Assembly (NCBI GenBank): GCA_019638395.1
Contig: JAHBTX010000003.1
Span: 744,001 to 808,000, forward strand
Origin: Cyclobacteriaceae bacterium
GTDB taxonomy: Bacteria; Bacteroidota; Bacteroidia; Cytophagales; Cyclobacteriaceae
Direction: 5' to 3'
DNA length: 64,000 nt
A model generated the notes under the pieces. The model had not been told where the DNA came from. It saw only the letters and a list, made by a program, of their open reading frames with translations, and ran no database searches. Shown here one piece after another: positions 44,431-53,940 of this stretch. The first letter of the stretch is position 1. Each line of letters starts with the position of its first letter. The position numbers and the translations under genes were made by a program.

Positions 44431-45828
44431 ATGAGCAACATCAAAAAATCAAATCGTAGAGTGTTCATTAAGAAACTTACGGGCACAGCTCTTGGGGCCG
44501 CAGTAGGCGCAAATGTATTAGGCGCAGCAAAAGCAGAAATACTTGAACCTGTAAACCATGAACAAAAATTATTTGCAGCCAACGATCAGGTAAACATAGC
44601 CATTATCGGTATGGGTATTATGGGTTTTAGTAATGCTTATTGGAGTTTACAAGTACCCGGTGTTAAACTTGTTGCTGTTTGCGATTTGTATTCAGGCAGG
44701 TTGGAGCGAGCACGCGAAAAATTTGGAAAAGACTTATTCATAACTAAAAATTATAAAGAGATACTGGATCGTAAAGATGTAGATGCTGTAATCGTAGCCA
44801 CATCCGATCATTGGCACGACCGCATTTCAATTGAAGCGATGAATAAAGGCAAGCATGTGTATTGCGAAAAGCCAATGGTACACAAGCTGGAAGAAGGAGC
44901 CGATGTAATTGCTACCCAGAAAAAAACCGGCAAAGTATTTATGGTAGGAAGTCAGCGCGTTAGTTCAATCGTAACCCAAAAAACGAAAGAGATATTTGAA
45001 TCTAAAACCATTGGAGATTTGGTAATGGTGGAAACCTGGATGGATCGCCACAGTGCCAACGGTGCGTGGCAATATTCAATACCCACGGATGCCCATGCAA
45101 ACACTGTTGATTGGGAAAACTTCCAGGGCGATGCCCCTAAACGAGCCTACGATCCGGTTCGCTTTTTCCGCTGGCGAAATTATCAGGACTATGGCACCGG
45201 TGTTGCCGGTGATTTGTTCGTGCATTTGTTTTCGGCACTTCATGCGGTAACAAGTTCCAAAGGCCCGAATAGAATTTTAGCAACCGGAGGATTGCGTTAC
45301 TGGAAAGATGGTCGCGATGTCCCCGATGTGGTAATGGGTGTATATGATTACCCTGAAACCAAACAACATCCAGCCTTTAATTTACAAATGCGGGTAAACT
45401 TTGTAGATGGAAGTGAGAGTGGGGAAGGGTTGCGACTCATTGGAACGGATGGCTTCATCGACATGGGATGGAGTTCTGTAAAGGTAAAACATCATAAAAT
45501 ACGCAACGAACCCGGTTATGGCGGTTGGGATTCGTTCGATACGTTTACAGAAGCTCAGCAAAAGGAATACGAAAAGTGGTACAAGGCAAAATATCCAAAG
45601 CAGCCGGGTACTATTTTACCTTCTGATTTGGAGTACCTGGCTCCGAAAGATTACAGTGCCAACCTCGATCATCATATCAACTTCTACAAAGGTATTCGCG
45701 AAAAGGCGACCATCTTGGAAGATGCTTTATTTGGAATGCAGGCGGCTGGCCCGGCTTTAGCAACAAATAAAAGTTACTTTGATAAGGCCATTGTTAAATG
45801 GAATCCGGAAACGGCACAATTGGCTTAG
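44431..45828 (+). CDS. Tat-exported Gfo/Idh/MocA family oxidoreductase (SusCD locus)
   Basis: 465 aa, starting 16 bases after the ASPIC/UnbV gene. Tat motif NRRVFIKKLTGTALGAA. Rossmann loop GMGIMGFSNAY (about 64-74). The canonical catalytic EKP is kept in HVYCEKPMVHK, unlike the two tandem paralogues at 25-28 kb. The conserved C-terminal-domain segment is GTGVAGDLFVHLFSALH. It probably acts on a sugar or keto-sugar derivative taken up by the SusCD system. A terminator hairpin follows inside the convergent gene. Confidence 0.92.
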   Translation: MSNIKKSNRRVFIKKLTGTALGAAVGANVLGAAKAEILEPVNHEQKLFAANDQVNIAIIGMGIMGFSNAYWSLQVPGVKLVAVCDLYSGRLERAREKFGKDLFITKNYKEILDRKDVDAVIVATSDHWHDRISIEAMNKGKHVYCEKPMVHKLEEGADVIATQKKTGKVFMVGSQRVSSIVTQKTKEIFESKTIGDLVMVETWMDRHSANGAWQYSIPTDAHANTVDWENFQGDAPKRAYDPVRFFRWRNYQDYGTGVAGDLFVHLFSALHAVTSSKGPNRILATGGLRYWKDGRDVPDVVMGVYDYPETKQHPAFNLQMRVNFVDGSESGEGLRLIGTDGFIDMGWSSVKVKHHKIRNEPGYGGWDSFDTFTEAQQKEYEKWYKAKYPKQPGTILPSDLEYLAPKDYSANLDHHINFYKGIREKATILEDALFGMQAAGPALATNKSYFDKAIVKWNPETAQLA

Positions 45829-45835
45829 TCTGAAT

Positions 45836-46726
45836 TTATTCACCCACAAACTTAGGCACCTGTAAATGGGTGCCTATTTTTTTATTCATCTCAGCAATCA
45901 GGTATTTACAAAGCTCTGGTGAGTGTAATTCTTCATGTTGATGCATAAAGAAATAGATTTTTTTTATTCCCATTTCTTTCCAACTCTTCATCCTATCAAC
46001 CCAACTATCAATACGCGTATAATCAGTAGGGTGGAGCCCATTGCCCACAAACCGGATAAAAGCCTGCGAAGTACTTAACCGCATGTGTACACAATCTCTC
46101 CTTGCACTCGCATCGGTAATTACTGCACCAGCAGAATTTTTCTCCATCATACTGAAAAGACTATCGAAAGCTTCCGTGTTTGCATACCAATCTTTGTGTC
46201 GTTGTTCCACAAATAATTCAATGTCTTTTGGTATCGATTCAATAAATGCTTGTTGAACTTCAAATGACTTAGGCCCCATCTGCGGATGTGGCATTAAAAA
46301 AATTGGTCCGAGGTTTTCTTTGAATTCATAAATAGCTTCAAAAAAACGATCTAATAGTTCCTGGGTTTCTTTTAACCGTTTGATGTGCGTAATCTGATCT
46401 ACAAACTTAGGGCAAAACTTAAACCCTTCACCCACTTTACTTTTCCAGGTTTTGATTTGTGCTTTGGTTGGCATTTTGTAAAAAGTGGCATTCAATTCAA
46501 TGCAATTGAAGTGGCGTGCATAATGTTGCAAAAAATCGGCTGCCTTTGTTTTGGGTGGATAGATTTTGCCAACCCAATCGGGCCGACCCCACTTGGCACA
46601 ACCTACAAAAAACTCAGTCGTTCCTCTTTGTTTGCCAATGGCTCTGGCCGTTGCCGGATGATCAGGCGGAAGAGTAAAGTCAATGGCTGAAAGATCAAGT
46701 TCAAATTCAACACGACCGAATTGCAT
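45836..46726 (-). CDS. DUF72 family protein
   Basis: 296 aa with a TIM-barrel-like DUF72 core: FFVGCAKWGRPDWVGKIYPP (about 38-57), HFNCIELNATFYKMPTKAQI, KTWKSKVGEGFKFCPKF, and VEQRHKDWY. The function of this widespread family (YecE-like) is not established. It is convergent with the Gfo/Idh gene, and its last codons contain that gene's apparent terminator. There are no signs of export. Confidence 0.92.
   Translation of the reverse strand: MQFGRVEFELDLSAIDFTLPPDHPATARAIGKQRGTTEFFVGCAKWGRPDWVGKIYPPKTKAADFLQHYARHFNCIELNATFYKMPTKAQIKTWKSKVGEGFKFCPKFVDQITHIKRLKETQELLDRFFEAIYEFKENLGPIFLMPHPQMGPKSFEVQQAFIESIPKDIELFVEQRHKDWYANTEAFDSLFSMMEKNSAGAVITDASARRDCVHMRLSTSQAFIRFVGNGLHPTDYTRIDSWVDRMKSWKEMGIKKIYFFMHQHEELHSPELCKYLIAEMNKKIGTHLQVPKFVGE
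45853..45884 (+). terminator. Rho-independent terminator for the Gfo/Idh gene, inside the convergent DUF72 CDS
   Basis: TAGGCACC / GGTGCCTA is an 8-bp perfect stem with an 8-base loop followed by TTTTTTTTA. It starts 25 bases after the stop codon at 45828 and overlaps the 3' end of the DUF72 gene. Confidence 0.75.
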
Positions 46727-46877
46727 ATATTGGTTGGATTAAAACTAATGTGCAAAGATTTGTGGTTTAAATTACCACATAATTAACAAACCACCCAAAA
46801 CCTATTTTTTCACTTCTTCCAGTTTTTTTTGACTGCCTTCTGCTTATCATTACATTGCAATTCCTAACCCTCTTCCT

Positions 46878-48536
46878 ATGAAACCGTTTGTTTTAACTTT
46901 TAGTCTTTTATTGTTCGGTTTAGTTTTATTTGCTCAACCCGAAGTTCAACGCGTTGAAAAACTAAAAGCCGAAGCCGCTACCGAAGTAGAGAAACTTGCC
47001 GTATTAGGTCAACAAATAAACGACATGCTTTTCAGTTTTGCTGAGTTGGGCTTTCAGGAATATGAAACATTTACTTACCTAACCACCTTACTTGAAAAGC
47101 AAGGTTTTAAAGTAGAGAAGGGTGTAGCCGGTGTACCCACGGCATGGATTGCGCGGTGGAGTTATGGTTCGGGCAAACCGGTAATCGCATTAGGTTCTGA
47201 TGTTGACTGTATTCCTAAGGCATCACAAAAACCCGGTGTAGCTTATTCCGATCCCATTGTAGTGGGAGCGCCCGGTCATGGTGAAGGTCATAATTCAGGA
47301 CAAGCATTAAACATCATTACGGCTTTAGCGCTAAAGAAAGTGATGGAGCGTGAAAAAATTTCGGGCACGCTCATGCTGTGGCCTGGTGTGGCGGAGGAGT
47401 TGGTGGGTACAAAAGCCTATTACGTTCGGGCTGGTTATTTTAAAGATGTTGATGCGTGTATTTTTACCCACGTAGCCAACAATCTTGGCGTTGGTTATGG
47501 CGATGCCGGCCAAAATGGTTTGGTTTCGGTTCGGTTTACATTTGAAGGCGCAGCCGCGCATGCGGCTGGTGCACCGTGGCGCGGCCGCAGTGCGCTGGAT
47601 GCCGTTGAATTAATGAACATTGGTTGGAACTTCAGACGCGAGCATCTTGAACTTACACAACGCTCGCACTATGTAATTTCTGATGGGGGTGATCAACCCA
47701 ATGTGGTTCCTTCCAAAGCTTCAGTTTGGTATTACTTTCGTGAACGCACATATCCTAACATTAAAAAGTTATTTGATATAGGTGTTAAGATTGCCGAAGG
47801 TGCAGCCACTATGACGGATACAAAATTTACCTATGAAGTGCTGGGTTCAGCATGGCCTGGTCACTTTAACAAACCCATTGCAGAAGCCATGTATCAGAAT
47901 ATGAAAGTGGTAGGCTTACCCAAGTGGAGCGATGAAGATCAACTTTTAGCAAAGGCAACACAATTGGAATTAAAAGCACCAAAAATTGATGGCCTTGCTA
48001 CTAAGTTAGATACAATTAGTTTGCCTTCGCCTACAGGATCGGTAAATATTATGGGGCGCCAGCTTATGTCTATGGGCGGTGGTTCGGACGATATTGCTGA
48101 CATCAGTTGGACGGTTCCAACCGTTGTGTTGCGCTATCCATCCAACATTCCGGGTTTGCCTGGCCACCACTGGAGTAACGCTATTTCAATGGCAACTCCT
48201 ATAGCGCACAAAGGTATTGTATATGGTGCCAAGGCTGAGATTATGACCGTGTTGGATATGTTGTTAAAGCCTGAGTTGTTAGCCAATGCCTGGACGTATT
48301 ATAAAGACGAACAAACCAAAGAATTAAAATACACACCACTCGTGGGCGAGAAAGATAATCCAGCCATTACATTGAACAAAAAGATAATGGAAGACTATGC
48401 ACCCAAGCTAAAGCCATTCTACTATAATCCGGCCAAGTACAAAACATATCTCGATCAGTTGGGCATTGTGTACCCAACGGTTAAACCAGAACAAAAGGAA
48501 GAGTTAAAAAAATTGGAAGAGAAAAAATCGAAATAA
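46878..48536 (+). CDS. M20 family amidohydrolase/peptidase, exported
   Basis: 552 aa, with a signal peptide (1-19, LVLFAQ). It resembles AbgB-type (p-aminobenzoyl-glutamate hydrolase subunit B) M20 enzymes. Probable metal ligands are in ALGSDVDCIP (Asp), GAPGHGEGHNSGQ (His), WPGVAEELVGTKAYY (Glu-Glu) and LPGHHWSNA near the C-terminus (His). The dimerisation domain is at about 210-330. It probably cleaves an amide or amidine bond of a small molecule in the periplasm. The stop codon is immediately followed by the riboflavin synthase start. Confidence 0.9.
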   Translation: MKPFVLTFSLLLFGLVLFAQPEVQRVEKLKAEAATEVEKLAVLGQQINDMLFSFAELGFQEYETFTYLTTLLEKQGFKVEKGVAGVPTAWIARWSYGSGKPVIALGSDVDCIPKASQKPGVAYSDPIVVGAPGHGEGHNSGQALNIITALALKKVMEREKISGTLMLWPGVAEELVGTKAYYVRAGYFKDVDACIFTHVANNLGVGYGDAGQNGLVSVRFTFEGAAAHAAGAPWRGRSALDAVELMNIGWNFRREHLELTQRSHYVISDGGDQPNVVPSKASVWYYFRERTYPNIKKLFDIGVKIAEGAATMTDTKFTYEVLGSAWPGHFNKPIAEAMYQNMKVVGLPKWSDEDQLLAKATQLELKAPKIDGLATKLDTISLPSPTGSVNIMGRQLMSMGGGSDDIADISWTVPTVVLRYPSNIPGLPGHHWSNAISMATPIAHKGIVYGAKAEIMTVLDMLLKPELLANAWTYYKDEQTKELKYTPLVGEKDNPAITLNKKIMEDYAPKLKPFYYNPAKYKTYLDQLGIVYPTVKPEQKEELKKLEEKKSK

Positions 48537-49124
48537 GTGTTTACTGGAATTATTGAAACAGTTGGAGTAGTTAAGCAAGTTGAGGCTGAAAACTCGAATG
48601 TTACATTTTGTATTGAAAGTGAAATCAGTAATCAACTAAGAATAGATCAAAGTGTTTCGCACGATGGTGTTTGTCTTACCGTTACTAAAGTAGATGGCAA
48701 TAAGCATTGGGTAACAGCGATTCATGAAACATTACAAAAATCAAATCTGGGTAGTTGGAGAATTGGCACAAAGATAAATCTGGAGCGGTGTATGGTGGCC
48801 AATGGCCGCTTCGATGGCCATATCGTACAAGGCCATGCTGACCAGGTTGGGGTTGTAAAATCCATAAAGGATGAGAACGGAAGTTGGCTTTTTGATTTTG
48901 AATATGATGCTGCGTTGGGGAATGTTACCGTAGAAAAAGGCTCTATTTCAGTTAATGGTGTTAGCTTAACTTGTTTTAATAGTAGGGTGGGTGCTTTTTC
49001 GGTGGCGATTATTCCCTACACCTATGAACACACAGGCTTCGGACAGCTAAAGGCTGGCGAGAAAGTTAATCTGGAGTTCGATATAATCGGAAAATATGTA
49101 AAGCGGCTGCTGGGCAAAGTGTGA
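48537..49124 (+). CDS. ribE: Riboflavin synthase alpha subunit
   Basis: 195 aa with a GTG start directly abutting the preceding stop codon. It dismutates two 6,7-dimethyl-8-ribityllumazines to riboflavin. Two lumazine-binding repeats are visible: MFTGIIETVG (1-10) with VSHDGVCLTVTKV, and RFDGHIVQGHADQVG (about 92-106) with ISVNGVSLTCFN. Length and motif order are normal. The other rib genes are not nearby. Confidence 0.96.
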   Translation: MFTGIIETVGVVKQVEAENSNVTFCIESEISNQLRIDQSVSHDGVCLTVTKVDGNKHWVTAIHETLQKSNLGSWRIGTKINLERCMVANGRFDGHIVQGHADQVGVVKSIKDENGSWLFDFEYDAALGNVTVEKGSISVNGVSLTCFNSRVGAFSVAIIPYTYEHTGFGQLKAGEKVNLEFDIIGKYVKRLLGKV

Positions 49125-49125
49125 G

Positions 49126-49710
49126 TTAAGCATCGTTTAAATGTTTAGTACGGTACCGGTTAAGGAGCAATACCGATGCCCGGTAACTGAACCATCCGCA
49201 AGTCAACCCAATCAAACTGCCAACCAAAACATCGCCCGGAAAATGAACACCAAGATAGATTCGGGTGTAGGTCATTACTACAGCCCAGATAAAAATTACC
49301 CATATCCATTTAAAGTAACTTCGCAAAACCAGCCATACAAACAAGGCTATCCCAAAGGTATTGGCTGCATGGCCTGATGAAAATCCATACTTGCCCCCTT
49401 TGTAATTGTTTACATGATGGAGGAGCCCATCAAGTGTGGGATCGTGCGAGGGACGTAACCGTTCAAAAAAAGGTTTCATGAAGGATGATGTAATCTGGTC
49501 GCATAACAACACGGTAAGTGCTGCACCAATCAGAACAAACCAGGCTTTTTTCTTGTCTATTTTAAAAATCAGGTAAATCAGAAATCCATAAAGGGGAATC
49601 CAAAACCAGGTTTGGGTAAAGTAGTACATAACAGGATCCAACCAATCGGTATGGTGGCTATTTAACCAGATCAGCAACTTTTTATCCCATTCAATCAAGG
49701 TTTCTAACAT
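49126..49710 (-). CDS. PAP2 family membrane phosphatase
   Basis: 194 aa, with five or six hydrophobic segments. The three acid-phosphatase motifs are present: KPFFERLRP (about 75-83), SSGHAANTF (about 106-114) and TRIYLGVHFPGD (about 144-155). The family removes phosphate from lipid phosphates such as undecaprenyl pyrophosphate or phosphatidylglycerol phosphate on the periplasmic side. The exact substrate is not evident. Convergent with ribE, with one base between the stops. Confidence 0.93.
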   Translation of the reverse strand: MLETLIEWDKKLLIWLNSHHTDWLDPVMYYFTQTWFWIPLYGFLIYLIFKIDKKKAWFVLIGAALTVLLCDQITSSFMKPFFERLRPSHDPTLDGLLHHVNNYKGGKYGFSSGHAANTFGIALFVWLVLRSYFKWIWVIFIWAVVMTYTRIYLGVHFPGDVLVGSLIGLTCGWFSYRASVLLLNRYRTKHLNDA

Positions 49711-49789
49711 GGTTTAAAGGTAAGATTAATGCGCTTGAAAACTCGCCATAAATTGTAACTTGTACGCCTGTTATTTTTGGCATAATCGT

Positions 49790-51271
49790 ATGGAAAAATT
49801 TGATCTTGTAATTATCGGAGCCGGCCCGGCTGGCTATGCAGCCGCCATGCGGGCACTTGATTTTAAAAAGCGCACCTTGTTGATAGAGAAAAATAGTGTG
49901 GGTGGGGCGGGAGTTACCAATGGAGCTTTGTCTTCAAAAACATGGTGGGAGCTTTCGCGCGAAGCCGCAGCCTTTCGTAAAAATCTGAGGCGTTATAATA
50001 TCGAGGAGCCGTCCATCAGTTTTAAAGAAATACAAAATGAAGTGCGGAAGGCTGTGGCTGAACGTAAAAGTTTGCTGGAGGAGCACATGCGCGAGCTGAA
50101 TGCTTCTACCTATTCTAATTTATTGGTTCATAAATCCGGCCATGCACGTTTAAAAACTGAACACGAAGTTGAGATTACACACGGTACCAAGGTAGAAATA
50201 GTGTATGCCGAAAACATTATTCTGGCAACAGGCAGTCGCCCACGTTATTTGCCAGAGTTACCCATCGATGAAAAAATAGTACTCACCAGCGAAGGTATTG
50301 AAGACCTGGACGATTTTCCGGAAAGCATGGTAATAGTAGGGGCGGGGGTTATTGGTTGCGAATATGCTACCATTTTTAGCGGCTTTGGTCGCACGAAAGT
50401 GCACCTGATTGATAAAAGCGATCGTATTTTACCTTTTGAAGACGAGGATGTGGTGCGGATTGTAGAACGCAACATGGAAAACAATGGTGTGCTTATACAT
50501 CGCAACTCGCGTCTTGTTGAAATGAAAATTGTAAACGGCAGGGTAGAGTATGAGTTGGAATATACCGATGGCAGCAGAAATACATTTAATGTTGAGAAAG
50601 CACTTGTTTCAGTTGGCCGCATAGCCAATATTGAAGAACTGTGGGATGATAAAGTGGGAATCAACATCACCAAACGCGGCATTGATAATAACGATACACA
50701 AACCAACGTGCCGAATATTTATGCAGTAGGCGATTTAACAGCCGATATCTCGTTGGTTAATGTGGGGGAGTTGGAAGGACGTTATGCCGTTGAGCGAATT
50801 TTTGGAAAGCCTGATCGCAAGCTGGTATATGAAAACATCAGCACCATTATGTTTTTAAGTCCGGAGGTAGCAGGTGTGGGAATGAATGAAACGCAGGCCC
50901 GCGAAAAAGGAATTGACTATAAAGTGGTTACACTTGAATACAGCACCATTAGCAGGGCCATTGCCAAACGAAATACACAAGGGTTCATTAAGTTATTGGT
51001 AACCTGCGATGATCACATGAAAATTTTAGGAATGAAAGTGGTGGGCTTACATGCCAGCAGTGCCATTCAGGCGGTTGCGGTATTAATTAGTATGGATAAA
51101 GGTATTGAAGAACTTGCCGAGTGTGTGCATCCACACCCCAGTATAACAGAAGGTATTCAGGAGTGTGTACGTATGTTGATGGGAAAATCCTTATTAAAAC
51201 CGGCTGGTTTGCGGGGTCGCCTTTCCTGCCGCACCTACGTTAATGGTACCTATACCGATATAGAATTTTAA
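49790..51271 (+). CDS. NAD(P)/FAD-dependent oxidoreductase of the disulfide-reductase fold, lacking redox cysteines
   Basis: 493 aa from the ATG at 49790, so that the FAD fold IIGAGPAGYAAAMRA starts at about residue 7. The second dinucleotide fold is MVIVGAGVIGCEYATIFSGF (about 178-197), followed by the FAD segment TNVPNIYAVGDLTADISLVN. Where lipoamide dehydrogenase has GGxCLNxGCxPSK, this protein has GGAGVTNGALSSK with no Cys. The C-terminal HPHPSITEGIQE keeps the His of the dimer-interface dyad. It most resembles soluble transhydrogenase (SthA)-type enzymes; the actual reaction is inferred only. Confidence 0.88.
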   Translation: MEKFDLVIIGAGPAGYAAAMRALDFKKRTLLIEKNSVGGAGVTNGALSSKTWWELSREAAAFRKNLRRYNIEEPSISFKEIQNEVRKAVAERKSLLEEHMRELNASTYSNLLVHKSGHARLKTEHEVEITHGTKVEIVYAENIILATGSRPRYLPELPIDEKIVLTSEGIEDLDDFPESMVIVGAGVIGCEYATIFSGFGRTKVHLIDKSDRILPFEDEDVVRIVERNMENNGVLIHRNSRLVEMKIVNGRVEYELEYTDGSRNTFNVEKALVSVGRIANIEELWDDKVGINITKRGIDNNDTQTNVPNIYAVGDLTADISLVNVGELEGRYAVERIFGKPDRKLVYENISTIMFLSPEVAGVGMNETQAREKGIDYKVVTLEYSTISRAIAKRNTQGFIKLLVTCDDHMKILGMKVVGLHASSAIQAVAVLISMDKGIEELAECVHPHPSITEGIQECVRMLMGKSLLKPAGLRGRLSCRTYVNGTYTDIEF

Positions 51272-51276
51272 AAGAA

Positions 51277-51834
51277 ATGCGCAGACTTGTTATTGTGTTG
51301 TCACTATGTTTGCTGGTCTCGTCCTGCTCGTTGCAGAAATTGTATTCTTTAAAGGAGATTCAAAAGAATAGTGAGTTCGAACAAATTGATTTTCATGATA
51401 TGATTCAGCGGTACATGTACAAAGAGGAAACAACTCGTACTATTGAGGGTATCTATGCTGTGTCGGTAGTAGTGTTGCGCAAGGGAAAACCTTTTCTTTC
51501 ATCGGTAGAACGCGAAAAAATTGTAGAGCGAAAAGAAAATTATTCTACTGTAGCTATCATCCGCGATCCGAATAATGCCAATCGCGAATACCTTGAAATT
51601 TCACTTGATAAATCGCAATTACCCTCATATTCAGTGCGGGGTGAGTTCACCAAATTAGCTGAATCAAACTTGTTGGTCTATCGTCATTTCGAGCCTCGAA
51701 AACAATCGGTAACCTATACATTTACCTACGATGCAACCCGCGATATGCTGGAGGGGGTGCGAAAAGAAAATTCAGGAAACTCCGAATTTACCTACACGCT
51801 TACGTATGTGAAGCTGCATCCAAAAAGAATTTAG
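51277..51834 (+). CDS. Hypothetical lipoprotein
   Basis: 185 aa, five bases after the flavoprotein gene. The lipobox is LLVSSC (Cys about 17). The mature chain is rich in charged residues and beta strands (TIEGIYAVSVVVLRKGKPFL, FTYTLTYVKLHPKR). No family recognised. The gene is convergent with hisIE, with seven bases between the stops. Confidence 0.75.
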   Translation: MRRLVIVLSLCLLVSSCSLQKLYSLKEIQKNSEFEQIDFHDMIQRYMYKEETTRTIEGIYAVSVVVLRKGKPFLSSVEREKIVERKENYSTVAIIRDPNNANREYLEISLDKSQLPSYSVRGEFTKLAESNLLVYRHFEPRKQSVTYTFTYDATRDMLEGVRKENSGNSEFTYTLTYVKLHPKRI

Positions 51835-51841
51835 GGCGGAT

Positions 51842-52441
51842 TCAGGAATGGCGTTCTTTTAATACTTTAACAACATCACTCAATTCATAACCTTTGGCAG
51901 TAAGCAGCACTAGGTAATGATACATGAGGTCCGCTGCTTCTCCTAAAAACAAATCAGGGTTGTTGTCTTTTGCTTCAATTACAAGTTCCACAGCTTCTTC
52001 ACCAACTTTTTGTGCCACCTTGTTTATTCCCGCATCCAGTAATTGGTTGGTATAAGAGCCTACTTTAGGATTTGCTTTTCTATTTTTAATAATTGCCTCC
52101 AGAAATGCTAAACCATCAATTTGATTTTTCTCTTCAAAACACGTATCAGCCCCGGTGTGGCAAGCTGGGCCTTTTGGTTTTACTTTAAACAATAACGTAT
52201 CGTTATCGCAATCCAGCAGCACATCTTCCAGCAATAGAAAATTTCCAGATGTTTCACCTTTTGTCCACAACCTTTTTTTAGAACGACTATAAAACGTAAG
52301 TTTTTTTTCTGCTAATGTTTTAGCAAGTGCTTCAGGATTCATGAACCCAAGCATAAGCACTTTACTTGTAATTGAATCCTGTACCACGCATGGCACAAGA
52401 CCATTCGATTTCTCGAAATTAACTTTAGATAAATCAATCAT
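51842..52441 (-). CDS. hisIE: Bifunctional phosphoribosyl-AMP cyclohydrolase / phosphoribosyl-ATP pyrophosphatase
   Basis: 199 aa. The N-terminal HisI domain (about 1-105) has the zinc/catalytic segment GPACHTGADTCFEEK and VLLDCDNDTLLFKV. The C-terminal HisE domain (about 112-199) carries KVGEEAVELVIEAKD and EAADLMYHYLVLL. It carries out steps 2 and 3 of histidine synthesis. This is the last gene of the his operon, six bases after hisF. Confidence 0.97.
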   Translation of the reverse strand: MIDLSKVNFEKSNGLVPCVVQDSITSKVLMLGFMNPEALAKTLAEKKLTFYSRSKKRLWTKGETSGNFLLLEDVLLDCDNDTLLFKVKPKGPACHTGADTCFEEKNQIDGLAFLEAIIKNRKANPKVGSYTNQLLDAGINKVAQKVGEEAVELVIEAKDNNPDLFLGEAADLMYHYLVLLTAKGYELSDVVKVLKERHS

Positions 52442-52447
52442 AGGTAT

Positions 52448-53203
52448 TTAGATTCGGATGGGGATACCATTCCCATTAAGGTACGACTTTAGTTCAGGAA
52501 TGGAAAGTTCACCAAAATGAAAAAGTGAAGCGGCCAATGCTGCATCGGCTTTTCCCAACGTAAATGCATGAATAAAATGTTCTTTGTTACCGGCACCTCC
52601 GGAAGCAATTACAGGAATATCCAATAACTCATTTAACTTAACCAGCGGATCGATGGCAAAGCCTTGTTTGGTTCCGTCATGATCCATACTGGTAAATAAA
52701 ATTTCTCCGGCCCCGCGGTTCTGACCTTCGTGCGCCCACGAAAATAATTTTTTATCGGTAGGATTACGCCCACCGTGGGTGTGTACCGTCCATTGATTGG
52801 CAATTTTTCGCGCATCAATTGCCAACACCACAAACTGCGACCCGAAAGCTTTGGCGAGATCATCAATTAATTGCGGGTTTCGCACCGCAGCCGAGTTGAT
52901 ACTGATTTTATCGGCACCCGCTTCCAACAAAGGTTCTACGTCAGCAACGGAACTAATGCCCCCGCCAACGGTAAACGGAATGTTTACATGCCGGGCAATG
53001 TCTCTAACCAGTTCAACAAATGTTTTACGATTATCGTTGGTGGCAGTAATATCCAGAAATACCAGTTCGTCAGCACCTTGTTCTGCATAGCTTGCACCTA
53101 ACTCAACAGGGTCGCCTGCATCGCGTATGTTAACAAAGTTTACACCTTTAACGGTTCGCCCATTTTTAATATCGAGGCAGGGAATGATGCGTTTGGTAAG
53201 CAA
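52448..53203 (-). CDS. hisF: Imidazole glycerol phosphate synthase, cyclase subunit
   Basis: 251 aa, a (beta/alpha)8 barrel that uses ammonia from HisH to make IGP and AICAR from PRFAR. Visible motifs: [20 protein letters not shown] (1-20, catalytic Asp11), [20 protein letters not shown], and [13 protein letters not shown] holding the second catalytic Asp (about residue 175). Phosphate-binding VIASGGAGN follows. Lies 11 bases after hisA. Confidence 0.98.
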   Translation of the reverse strand: MLTKRIIPCLDIKNGRTVKGVNFVNIRDAGDPVELGASYAEQGADELVFLDITATNDNRKTFVELVRDIARHVNIPFTVGGGISSVADVEPLLEAGADKISINSAAVRNPQLIDDLAKAFGSQFVVLAIDARKIANQWTVHTHGGRNPTDKKLFSWAHEGQNRGAGEILFTSMDHDGTKQGFAIDPLVKLNELLDIPVIASGGAGNKEHFIHAFTLGKADAALAASLFHFGELSIPELKSYLNGNGIPIRI

Positions 53204-53214
53204 AGTGGAATAAA

Positions 53215-53937
53215 TTAAGAGTTCTGAAAAGCTTTGAGGTCTTCCAATCTTATTTTGCCTTCGTAAATAGCCTTACCAATAATAACACCATATACTTTAG
53301 CATACTTTAATTCTTCCAGGTCGTGCAGGTTACTTACACCACCACTGGCAACAACCTTTAGTTTTGGAAATTTGTTGATGAGCTTTTTATAAAGTCCGAT
53401 GTTAGGGCCTTCCAGCATGCCATCGGTGCTGATGTCGGTACAGGTTAAATATTCCAGACCCTCGGCTTCAAACCTACTCACCAGATCAAACAGCCTGAAC
53501 TTGGTGTCTTCCAGCCAACCGTTGATAGCCACGTTTCCATTTTTTACATCGGCACTTAAAACAAAATTTTCAGTACCGTATTTCTTTAACCATTTGCTGA
53601 ATGTTTCAGGTTCTTTAACGGCCATACTTCCGATGTTAATCTGATGCACCCCCAGATCAAGCAGTTGTTCTACTTCGGCTTCGGTTTTTACGCCACCTCC
53701 AAAATCAACACTTAAGGCTGTCTTCTCCTGAATATCCCGAATCACTTCCCAATTAACGACATGGCCAACGCGCGCGCCATCTAAATCTACCAGATGCAGA
53801 CAATCCAGGTCTGCATCCTGAAATTCTAATGCTACTTCTACCGGATCTTCGCGATACACTTTTTTCTTGCCGTAGTCACCTTGTGTTAAGCGCACACACT
53901 TACCATCAATAATGTCGATTGCGGGAATAATTCGCAT
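53215..53937 (-). CDS. hisA: ProFAR isomerase
   Basis: 240 aa, a (beta/alpha)8 barrel homologous to HisF. It isomerises ProFAR to PRFAR. The catalytic Asp is in [20 protein letters not shown] (Asp8), and the second Asp lies in [15 protein letters not shown] (about 171). Phosphate-binding VVASGGVSN and [15 protein letters not shown] are present. Three bases separate it from hisH. Confidence 0.97.
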   Translation of the reverse strand: MRIIPAIDIIDGKCVRLTQGDYGKKKVYREDPVEVALEFQDADLDCLHLVDLDGARVGHVVNWEVIRDIQEKTALSVDFGGGVKTEAEVEQLLDLGVHQINIGSMAVKEPETFSKWLKKYGTENFVLSADVKNGNVAINGWLEDTKFRLFDLVSRFEAEGLEYLTCTDISTDGMLEGPNIGLYKKLINKFPKLKVVASGGVSNLHDLEELKYAKVYGVIIGKAIYEGKIRLEDLKAFQNS

Positions 53938-53940
53938 GTC

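Noticed and set aside
50245-50706. A 153-codon minus-strand ORF inside the flavoprotein gene
   Set aside because: Ser/Thr/Ile-rich shadow composition, entirely inside a well-supported flavoprotein.
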